Source: Candidatus Bathyarchaeota archaeon
GTDB taxonomy: Archaea; Thermoproteota; Bathyarchaeia; Bathyarchaeales; Bathycorpusculaceae
NCBI GenBank assembly: GCA_026014595.1
Contig: JAOZHY010000016.1
Coordinates: forward strand, 1-64,000
DNA: 64,000 nt
Reading direction: 5' to 3'
This document shows positions 27,121-34,668 of this stretch, in pieces. The notes under the pieces are model-generated. The model was not told the DNA's origin and ran no database searches. It saw only the letters and a list, made by a program, of their open reading frames with translations. Every line of letters starts with the position of its first letter. The first letter of the stretch is position 1. The position numbers and the translations under genes are program-made.

Positions 27121-27249
27121 GCAGTTTGCTCCTTAAAAAACCAATATTATACTGTGCTGCCGCTTTTTTAAATGTTTTTGGATCCAAATTCACGCCGCGA
27201 TGGCAAATTTCAAATACAAGACAACTAATCTACAACGAGGTGCAAACTA

Positions 27250-28314
27250 ATGAGCGAACCATACTTCACTAAAAAACTTGAACCAATCAGAGTCAAAGAG
27301 AAAACTATCTCGCAACTCCTAGCTGAGATGAGTCGAACCGCCTACCAAGGCAGGAAACTGGGCGAGGCAGTTGACGTCTGGGAAAACATGGTTAAAGAAA
27401 AAGATTTGACTATCGTCATGGGCTTGGCAGGCTCCATGAGCACCGCTGGGCAATGGACGATAGTTAACTGGCTTATGGAGAACCGCTTCATCGATGTGCT
27501 GGTCTCCACGGGCGCTAACGTGTCTGAGGACATCGTGGACGCCATGGGCTTCGGCTACTGGCAAGGCAGCCACCTTGTAAACGACGAAGAACTGTTAAAA
27601 GCAGACATTAACAGGTACTACGATGTCTTCGGCAAAGAAACCGACTACCGCAAAATGGAAGAACTAGTCACAGATTTCGTCATGACCCTGAAAACCGATT
27701 ACCCCTACTCATCCGCAGAATTCTTCCACTTGCTCGGCAAATACCTCAGCAACAGAAAAATCCCAGCCATCGCCGCAGTCGCCTACGAAAACGGCGTCCC
27801 AATCTTCAGCCCGGCCATGGTTGACAGCGCATACGGCGAAACGTTCCTGATGGCTAAAAATCGGGGACACAACGTAATCCTTGACAGCGTAAAGGAATTT
27901 GACCAGTTCGTCACCATCGGCACCAAAACTAAAGACATCGGCGTAGTCTACATCGGCGGGGGAGTACCGAAAGATCTAACGCAACTCATCGCCATCTCGG
28001 TTTCACCGATGACCCAAGACAAAGGCGTAGAAGGCAGAAAAGGCGGCTTACGCAAAAGCCTACAGGAATACTATTACCCGCACAAGTACGCCATACAAAT
28101 CACCACCGACTCGCCGCAATGGGGGGGCTTAAGCGGCTGCACGCTGGAAGAGGCGATAAGCTGGGGCAAAATCAACAGTCAAGCAGGCACACGTGCGGTA
28201 TGCTACTGCGACGCCACCATCGCGTTGCCGCTGATTGCACACGCGCTCTGCGAGAGAGTGAAAACCAAGCGCAAGGCACCAGACATGTCTTGGCTCTTTA
28301 AGAACGTAACTTAA
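27250..28314 (+). CDS. Deoxyhypusine synthase-like protein (divergent paralogue)
   Basis: This 354-residue member of the deoxyhypusine synthase family moves an aminobutyl group from spermidine, using NAD. The catalytic lysine is kept in LEEAISWGKIN. The usual SGARPxEAVSW is SGCTLEEAISW here, and the usual NRxGNxxVPN segment reads NRYYDVFGK. These changes are like those of the homospermidine synthase/DHS-like branch, so the acceptor may not be aIF5A. GAGGTG lies before the ATG. It converges with a second family member, with two bases between the stops. Confidence 0.8.
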   Translation: MSEPYFTKKLEPIRVKEKTISQLLAEMSRTAYQGRKLGEAVDVWENMVKEKDLTIVMGLAGSMSTAGQWTIVNWLMENRFIDVLVSTGANVSEDIVDAMGFGYWQGSHLVNDEELLKADINRYYDVFGKETDYRKMEELVTDFVMTLKTDYPYSSAEFFHLLGKYLSNRKIPAIAAVAYENGVPIFSPAMVDSAYGETFLMAKNRGHNVILDSVKEFDQFVTIGTKTKDIGVVYIGGGVPKDLTQLIAISVSPMTQDKGVEGRKGGLRKSLQEYYYPHKYAIQITTDSPQWGGLSGCTLEEAISWGKINSQAGTRAVCYCDATIALPLIAHALCERVKTKRKAPDMSWLFKNVT

Positions 28315-28316
28315 GC

Positions 28317-29249
28317 CTAGCGCAGCCGGCTCAACAAAGCACTCGCCATCAACGGCAGAATAACCGAGGCGTCGCCCTCCACCATTATGCGCTTCGCCTT
28401 TTCGCTTATTTTTCCCCATGAAACTGCTTCGCGCGGTCTGGCGCCGCTGAGGCTGCCGTCCCACTCATCAGCCGTGCTGACGTACACGACGTAGTCTAAG
28501 CCGTCTTTGAACTGGTTCCACCAAATCGTGTGGTGCTTACTGATGCCGCCGCCCACGATCAACGCGCCCGTTTTTTTCGCTGTGAAGACGAGGTCGCTGA
28601 GCTCGCCTTCATCCTTGAGCAAGTTAAGCTTGAAGCTGTGGTCTTGGCTGAAAAGCCATGTCTGGTAGCCGACGGCGCCGTCCGTGATGCCTGGCACATA
28701 AACTGGAACGTCGTTCCGTGCTGCCCAGTAGAGAATTGAGGTTTCGTTGCAGCAGCGTAAACCTATCTCGCGGCACAGCTCCTTGCCCGAGACCTCTTTT
28801 TTGCCCTCTTTCCACAGATCCCGCAGCAGCGCTTGCATCTTCTCCTCTATTATGGTGCCGTAGCTGTCGTTTGGAACCAGTACGTTGCCAAGACGGTTTA
28901 CGCCTTCACGGTGGAGTTTGGTGTCGTTCATGATGAAGGAGCCCTTGTAATAGTTCCGCCAGCAACGTGCCATGTCGTGGTCCAGTGTGCCACAGGTGGT
29001 GATGACGACGTCAACAAGCTTTCTCTTGACAAGCTCCCGGAAGACGCCTCTTGTACCAGTCGCCACCAGATTTCCAGTTAACGAGAGAAACTTGATGCAG
29101 TTAGGTGTTTGAATCATGCGTTCCAAGATGTTCACGCCGGCGGCGAGTTTTCCCGCGGTGAAGCCCCATGCCTCCTCCATCTGACGGACAAGCTCGTCCA
29201 CGGACATTGTTTTTTTGAATTCGTAATCTTTGACTGGTTCTTTTAGCAT
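28317..29249 (-). CDS. dys: Deoxyhypusine synthase
   Basis: This 310-residue paralogue carries the conventional motifs: NRLGNVLVPNDSYG, WDGSLSGARPREAVSWGKI with the catalytic Lys, and VVITTCGTLDHD. It is thus the better candidate for modifying the lysine of aIF5A. The ORF track starts at TTG 29279; the ATG at 29249 has an AGAGGCG about 6 nt upstream and gives a typical N-terminus (MLKEPVKDYEFKK). It lies tail-to-tail with the divergent paralogue. aIF5A itself is not in the window. Confidence 0.88.
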   Translation of the reverse strand: MLKEPVKDYEFKKTMSVDELVRQMEEAWGFTAGKLAAGVNILERMIQTPNCIKFLSLTGNLVATGTRGVFRELVKRKLVDVVITTCGTLDHDMARCWRNYYKGSFIMNDTKLHREGVNRLGNVLVPNDSYGTIIEEKMQALLRDLWKEGKKEVSGKELCREIGLRCCNETSILYWAARNDVPVYVPGITDGAVGYQTWLFSQDHSFKLNLLKDEGELSDLVFTAKKTGALIVGGGISKHHTIWWNQFKDGLDYVVYVSTADEWDGSLSGARPREAVSWGKISEKAKRIMVEGDASVILPLMASALLSRLR

Positions 29250-29318
29250 GCAGCACGCCTCTTTTTTACGGATTGACAATGGTTTGGTTAGGATAAATAT
29301 GTGTCGAAAGAAGCGCGG

Positions 29319-30209
29319 TTACGCGGATAGGTAGTCGATGATTTTCCTGTAGAGGTCTTTGTCAAGTCGGTCTTCGTAGCCTGCGTAGATGCTTGGGTTA
29401 TCATTGACCTCCACCACCACGAATTCGCCGTCCGCTTCCTTAATGTCCACACCGTACAGCCCTTTGCCAACCACGCTGCACGCCTTCAATGCCGCTTCCT
29501 TGACCTGTTGAGGCGCGTTCTGTTTTTTCAGCGAGACTGTTCTGCCCCAGACGACTGTAGGTTTGCCTCTGAGTTTGGCGCCGTGCTTCCATTTGCCCTT
29601 CGGAATCATGTACTTACACACGTACAGGACCTCGTTGTTGAGGACGCCGACTCGCCAGTCGAAGGCTGTGGGCACGAACTTCTGCACTGCCAAAACATCA
29701 GATTTTCGGAAGTATCTTTTGGCGACTTCTCTGAAGCTGGTTTCGCAAGCGGCTTTCTCCACGAAACGGGAGAAGCTGGTGTAGGGCGCCTTTATCACGA
29801 CAGGCTTTCCCAGCGTGCGGAATATTTGTGCGATTTTTTTGTGGTGCAGCTCGTCCTTGTTCAGGAAGACTGTTGGGATTCGGGGCACGTTGTATTTCTC
29901 GAACAGCGCGTACTGGTGGATTTTGTTGGCGCATATCTGTATGGATTCAGGGTCGTCGATGACTCTTAACCCTAGTTCCCAAGCGGTTTTTGAGACGATA
30001 TATGCGGTGTTCAGCGGATCCGTGGTTGCCCGTATGAAAACAGAATCGTACCGTGGAATTTCCGAGATGTCCTCCCTAAAAAGGAAATGAAATTCCCGAC
30101 CTGACTCTTCTGCCGCATGCTTAAAGTTTTGAAGGGCAGCTTCTTCCCTAGGGTCAGAGAAATTGTATTTCTCGACGAAACAAGCGATTTTAGGCACCGA
30201 AGTTGTCAC
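29319..30209 (-). CDS. RimK-like ATP-grasp ligase
   Basis: This 296-residue ATP-grasp protein would join a carboxylate to an amine through an acyl-phosphate. Nucleotide-binding segments are GKPVVIKAPYTSFSRFV and VLAVQKFVPTAFDWRVGVL, and the metal-binding end is FVVVEVNDNPSIYAG. A pre-ATP-grasp domain occupies the first 100 residues. Its start overlaps the RLAN gene by 20 bases. In bacteria these two parts are usually one protein of the RimK-RLAN type, so they probably work as a complex on an unknown peptide or amino-acid substrate. Confidence 0.85.
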   Translation of the reverse strand: MTTSVPKIACFVEKYNFSDPREEAALQNFKHAAEESGREFHFLFREDISEIPRYDSVFIRATTDPLNTAYIVSKTAWELGLRVIDDPESIQICANKIHQYALFEKYNVPRIPTVFLNKDELHHKKIAQIFRTLGKPVVIKAPYTSFSRFVEKAACETSFREVAKRYFRKSDVLAVQKFVPTAFDWRVGVLNNEVLYVCKYMIPKGKWKHGAKLRGKPTVVWGRTVSLKKQNAPQQVKEAALKACSVVGKGLYGVDIKEADGEFVVVEVNDNPSIYAGYEDRLDKDLYRKIIDYLSA

Positions 30210-30882
30210 CTTGCTGCATGAGCAGCATAACCTCTCTTTGAATAGTTTTCATGTCTAACGGAGAAAACTCGGCCGTTCTCAGGGGCTGAAGACCGCAGAG
30301 ATACGTTTTATCCTCGGCTTTTTGGACGTGCAGTTTGCAGACTGGGATTTTGAAAAGCGAGTAAACTTGCTCAGAGATTCTCCTGGTTTCCTCGTCTTGC
30401 TCGCATTTGCCGAAGAACGATTTGAAGGAGACCATTTTGCCCCTGAGCGGCTGGGCGCACACGGCGAACTTGTAATTCATGCCCAAGCTTTTCACTGCAC
30501 GGTACAGTGCGCTCCGGTTGTGGGCTGTCTTGTATCCGTCATAGATGAAAGGGTTAACGGCGAAAACGACCACTGGAAAGCCAAGTTCAGAAATTATTTT
30601 CTTCACCGAACCCGTCACAGTAGCCGGCAATGTGGGAATCCCAGCCTTTGATGCTCTTAGCAGGAGGATTGGGGTTCTGTTGGCGTCGATGATGTTCTCG
30701 GTTGTGGGAATCACCTTGTTGCCGAGGACTTCCGCGTGTAGGGACACGTAGTAGCCTGTTTTGAGGTAGCGGTAATCAGTGTTTATGTTGAGAATTGCGC
30801 TCTTGATTGAAGAGTCTAGAAACGTTGAAGGCTTTATCGCGTGTAAGTCTTTTGTTAGGTCGATGCTTGAAACGACCAACAC
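30190..30882 (-). CDS. RimK-like ATP-grasp N-terminal (RLAN) domain protein
   Basis: This 230-residue protein is free-standing and resembles the RLAN domain found in front of RimK-type ATP-grasp domains. It has YRYLKTGYYVSLHAEVLGNKVIPTTENI early and FFGKCEQDEETRRISEQVYSLF late. It lacks ATP-grasp motifs of its own. Overlap with the downstream ligase gene suggests translational coupling and a subunit relation. Domain identification rests on the YYVSLHAE-type motif. Confidence 0.7.
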   Translation of the reverse strand: MLVVSSIDLTKDLHAIKPSTFLDSSIKSAILNINTDYRYLKTGYYVSLHAEVLGNKVIPTTENIIDANRTPILLLRASKAGIPTLPATVTGSVKKIISELGFPVVVFAVNPFIYDGYKTAHNRSALYRAVKSLGMNYKFAVCAQPLRGKMVSFKSFFGKCEQDEETRRISEQVYSLFKIPVCKLHVQKAEDKTYLCGLQPLRTAEFSPLDMKTIQREVMLLMQQGDNFGA

Positions 30883-31204
30883 TCATAGGACACCAGGTAA
30901 CAAAAGGCGAATAACAACGCAGGCGTATTTAAAATTAACTATGCGTTTTACTCACGTTCTGAAGAAAATCTGGTCTTCTTTAGACTATTCGCCCTCAAAT
31001 AAGACCCCTCTCTACACTTCTATGTAAGGCGTCAATACACATGAGTGACACTATTTTTTCGATAGCGTCATGTTGCTGCTTTTTTCTCAGCTGAAAAGTG
31101 CTAAACGATGGGATGGTCTGCACCATCCAATTATCTGTGGAAATTCGAGTTTTAGGAGGAAGTTTTATATCGAATATGTTTATCTAGCTTTGTCTGTGAC
31201 CTTG
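30883..31204. other. Divergent intergenic region
   Basis: About 320 bp between the RLAN gene and the SPASM gene. TTTTATAT near 31162-31169 is a TATA candidate for the plus-strand gene. The ORF track runs the SPASM frame upstream to 31070, but that extension looks non-coding. No other gene seen. Confidence 0.4.
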
Positions 31205-32263
31205 ATGGCTTCGAAAAAGGCACCATTATACATGGTGACTTGGCGGTGTACCAGAAGATGTGTTGGCAGCTGCCTATATTGCAGTTACACTCCTGAATAC
31301 GCCAAAGACACCGAGATAGATACCAAAACCGCCTACAAGATGGTTGACGAAATTCACGATTTCGGCTCGCCATGGTTCGGCATAAGCGGTGGAGAACCAC
31401 TTGTAAGGAAAGACATTTTTGACGTCATAGCGTACGCTGAAAAGGAGTACGGAATGGAAGTCAGTCTGATAACCAGCGGGTTTGCTTTCGACCAAGAACG
31501 CCTCGACAAGCTCGTGAAGTACGAGGTACATACGGCGGTCAGCGTGGACGGTAACAGGGAATCAAACGACATAATCAGGCGCAAAGGCAGCTACGATAAG
31601 GCTATTTACGCAATGAAGAAACTCTCTGAAAACGGCATCCTCGATTGCATAGTAACCACGATGACAAAGTACAACATCAAAGATATGGCTCATCCAGCAG
31701 CGCTCGGAGAAGAATACAAAGCCCGAATGGTCGTCTACCACAATCTGGTTCCAGTGGGCAGAGCAGGCTCCAACATGCCTGATTTAGCGCCTACACCAGA
31801 AGAGTACGAAGCAGCCTTCAACGAGATCTACGATCTGCAAGTGAAGCTGGCTGGAAAAGTTAAAATCAACGTTTACGCGCCTTTCTACGCGAGAATCGTG
31901 CGCCAGAAAAACCCCACATACTTCTGGGACTGGTTCCAAGAAGGCTTCCTTGGAAAATGCACCATCGGCGGAAACTATGTAAGCGTAACTGAGAACGGAG
32001 ATTACAGGTCATGCGGCTTCCACGAAGGCTACAGACTTGGAAACCTGAAGGATAAAAAGCTCACACAAGTTTGGGATGAACTCCAGCACAGTGAACTGCA
32101 CCTCAAACTACGTGACAAGAGCAACCTGAAAGGAAAGTGCGGCGTATGCGAGTATCGCGAAATCTGCGGCGGTTGCAGGACGCGCGCCGAATACTACACT
32201 GGCGACCTGTTCGAATCTGACCCAGCGTGCGCGTACATTCCGAAAGTGCTGCGTGAACAGTAA
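31205..32263 (+). CDS. Radical SAM protein with SPASM domain
   Basis: This protein has 352 residues when started at ATG 31205 (MASKKAPLYMVTWRCTRRC). The radical SAM motif is CVGSCLYC, with an adjacent extra Cys, and GISGGEPLV follows. The SPASM region near the C-terminus has CTIGGNYVSV...CGFHEG and CGVCEYREICGGCRTRA, giving ligands for auxiliary iron-sulfur clusters. Such enzymes modify peptides, make haem d1/haem precursors or mature other enzymes. No precursor peptide or partner is adjacent, so the substrate stays open. The ORF-track start at 31070 adds 45 unlikely residues. Confidence 0.82.
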   Translation: MASKKAPLYMVTWRCTRRCVGSCLYCSYTPEYAKDTEIDTKTAYKMVDEIHDFGSPWFGISGGEPLVRKDIFDVIAYAEKEYGMEVSLITSGFAFDQERLDKLVKYEVHTAVSVDGNRESNDIIRRKGSYDKAIYAMKKLSENGILDCIVTTMTKYNIKDMAHPAALGEEYKARMVVYHNLVPVGRAGSNMPDLAPTPEEYEAAFNEIYDLQVKLAGKVKINVYAPFYARIVRQKNPTYFWDWFQEGFLGKCTIGGNYVSVTENGDYRSCGFHEGYRLGNLKDKKLTQVWDELQHSELHLKLRDKSNLKGKCGVCEYREICGGCRTRAEYYTGDLFESDPACAYIPKVLREQ

Positions 32264-32345
32264 ACATTTCCTTCTTTCTTCTGAACTTTAAACGGTAATT
32301 AGTATTCGTTCTCTTTCTGAAACTGTCTTTAAGATACACTTTGCT

Positions 32346-34667
32346 TTAAGAAGTGGCTTTTATCCGGAAGATGACGTATCGGTCATTCGCGTAGATCAGC
32401 TCTAGCAGCTTGCAGTTGACGATTTTGGTGTCAAGCTGATTTTTGTCGTACACTATGAATTTTATGTTGTTCGCGTTGATGTAGTCATGGTAATCTCGAC
32501 TGCTGACCACAAATGTTGTCGCAGGCTTAGTGTCGAACATGTTTTTCAACTCGTTGGGTTGTTGCATAGCTGAATAGCTGTTCTTCGAGAAAGTTAGAAC
32601 CTGATAAGAGAAAGATACTGTTTGGTTGACGCTTATCTTGTCGAAGTTGTACTGGAACCGCACCGCGTCAATCTGCATGTTGGCTAAGGCGCCAACATTG
32701 CCCCAGTCAGGCAACTCCTCGAACCTGAGCCCGAAAGCAACCGCGTTCTCATCGTCGTAGAACCCAACATAGTTGTCTGTTAAAGTTGAGCGAGTAAAGT
32801 TTACGACTGCCCACTCATTCCCCTGAGAGTTTGAAGGATTGCTCCATGGGTTCTGCCAATCCAAAATACCTGGCACATAAGCTTTCAGGAATGAGAATTG
32901 CAAATCAAAGAAGTTGCTCACGTACAGGGATACATTTGTGATGTCGCTTCTGAGAGCGGTCACTGTCCAAGTAACGTTCAGCGGATAACTGTCATTTTGC
33001 ATAAGAACTGTTTGAGACACAGCTACCTCGCCGTTGGAGTAGCTGATTAACAGCTTCTTCGGCATGCCGTCGTCTTCAAAAGTTATCTCCCGGCTGAAGA
33101 TGGACAGCTTCAGGTCGTTGTAAGCGACGCCGTTTTTCTGATACGACACAGTGTCTCCGTCGGCTGCTGAGTACGAAACTCGCTTCCAGACATCGTTTAT
33201 GGACACGTAGTTTTCGTCCGAAATGGCGCCCTTTGCTTCATAAGCTTGCACCAGAGTTAACGGATGCTCCATCTCGTAAGATAAATCTAAAACAGACTCC
33301 GCAATCTGGTTCCGTTCTATGACAGGGTCTGTTGCTGCTATAACATTTTTTCCTGAAAACATCGTGAACCAGAACCCAGGGATGTTTGTAACAACCACTG
33401 TTGCGTTGCCGGGATAATGGGTGCTAAGCCAAACGCCCGCGTCGTACGCCTTCAAGTCGGAGGTTGAATAGTACACGCTTCCTTCCATGATTTTTCCGTA
33501 AACTGTCCCAAAGCGAAACACAAACAGCAAGCACACCAGTATAATCACGGTAGCGGTCACTGCTCTCAACCGGAGTCTTTTCCAGCTTTTCCTGTGGTTA
33601 ATGTAGAAAACTGAAACCTGTTTCCCTGCGAAGCTGAGTGTAACAGCCGCGAGAATAACCATGGGCGGCATCAAGTAATAAATAAACCATTGGAAAGGCA
33701 AGTACAGCCCGAACAGGTGAGATTCAGCCAAAATGAACGGGACAAGAAAACTTAAAAACAGGATAATGAAAAAAAGTGTTTCCTTTTTTGCTCTCAAGTT
33801 AAAGAAGGCAAAGAAAATGCCAGCGAGGGCAATTATGAACACGAAGCCGAAATTTATCATAAAAGCGTTGAGAGTTGTGGCTGGGACCTGATACAACGTT
33901 GCCTTCTGCATTAGAAAAACGTGTTCGATGAGCACGCCGAGGTAAGGCAGCATCGCCTGAAGATAGTAGAGAGAGAACGCTATTCCCCCGCCTAGAATCA
34001 CGGCGATGAGCGCCTTAAGATGGGTACCTCTGGACTTTATGAGCATATACAAGATAATCGGCGGCAGAATCAGGACTGTTAGAAACGTGGTTAGCTGATG
34101 AGACAAAACCAGAGAAAACGCCGCAAAAAAAGCCACCACAATGTACCCGAAGTCCATCGCTGCTAGCGGCAGGTACAGGAGCAGCAAAAACAGGAACGCC
34201 AAACCGAGCACCGTGGTATAACCACCCCACAGGTTTAGCTCGTACATTGGAACACAGAACAGCAGCAAAACCGCCGCGATGCCCCCGATTTTCCTGCCGA
34301 AAAACTTAGAACCTAACAGATAAACCGAGAAGAACAGCAACCAGTCGATGAGTACAGCTAGCGTCTTCTCAAGTAATATCAACTGCGTAAAACTGGTTGT
34401 GCCTGTGAAGGAGATAAGCATGGCGAGTAGAATCTGGAACAGAGGCGGAGTCCATCCAAGGTTTTCCAACGGTATTTTTCCTGTCTCAAGGAAAATCTGG
34501 GCTTTTTTCAAGTGGACAGCGGGGTCATTTCCCAAGACCAGACCGTTCATGGATATGACGGCGTAGAAGAGGACAAGAATTAGGGCTGAGAAAACTGCCG
34601 CAAACGTGATCTCGAGGAGCTTTTTCTTCTCGCTGGTAAGCGTTAACGAGATTACGCTGTTCCCCAT
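32346..34667 (-). CDS. Large membrane protein, probable GT-C glycosyltransferase
   Basis: This 773-residue protein has about a dozen membrane helices in its first 420 residues, then a roughly 350-residue extracytoplasmic domain. An acidic motif in the first outer loop, VLGNDPAVHLKKAQIF, is where GT-C glycosyltransferases place catalytic Asp/Glu. It probably uses a lipid-linked sugar to glycosylate lipids or surface proteins; substrate unknown. It begins one base after the paralogous gene at 34669-37008, so the pair is one operon. Annotation as a PTPS-related membrane protein is an alternative. Confidence 0.65.
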   Translation of the reverse strand: MGNSVISLTLTSEKKKLLEITFAAVFSALILVLFYAVISMNGLVLGNDPAVHLKKAQIFLETGKIPLENLGWTPPLFQILLAMLISFTGTTSFTQLILLEKTLAVLIDWLLFFSVYLLGSKFFGRKIGGIAAVLLLFCVPMYELNLWGGYTTVLGLAFLFLLLLYLPLAAMDFGYIVVAFFAAFSLVLSHQLTTFLTVLILPPIILYMLIKSRGTHLKALIAVILGGGIAFSLYYLQAMLPYLGVLIEHVFLMQKATLYQVPATTLNAFMINFGFVFIIALAGIFFAFFNLRAKKETLFFIILFLSFLVPFILAESHLFGLYLPFQWFIYYLMPPMVILAAVTLSFAGKQVSVFYINHRKSWKRLRLRAVTATVIILVCLLFVFRFGTVYGKIMEGSVYYSTSDLKAYDAGVWLSTHYPGNATVVVTNIPGFWFTMFSGKNVIAATDPVIERNQIAESVLDLSYEMEHPLTLVQAYEAKGAISDENYVSINDVWKRVSYSAADGDTVSYQKNGVAYNDLKLSIFSREITFEDDGMPKKLLISYSNGEVAVSQTVLMQNDSYPLNVTWTVTALRSDITNVSLYVSNFFDLQFSFLKAYVPGILDWQNPWSNPSNSQGNEWAVVNFTRSTLTDNYVGFYDDENAVAFGLRFEELPDWGNVGALANMQIDAVRFQYNFDKISVNQTVSFSYQVLTFSKNSYSAMQQPNELKNMFDTKPATTFVVSSRDYHDYINANNIKFIVYDKNQLDTKIVNCKLLELIYANDRYVIFRIKATS

Positions 34668-34668
34668 T

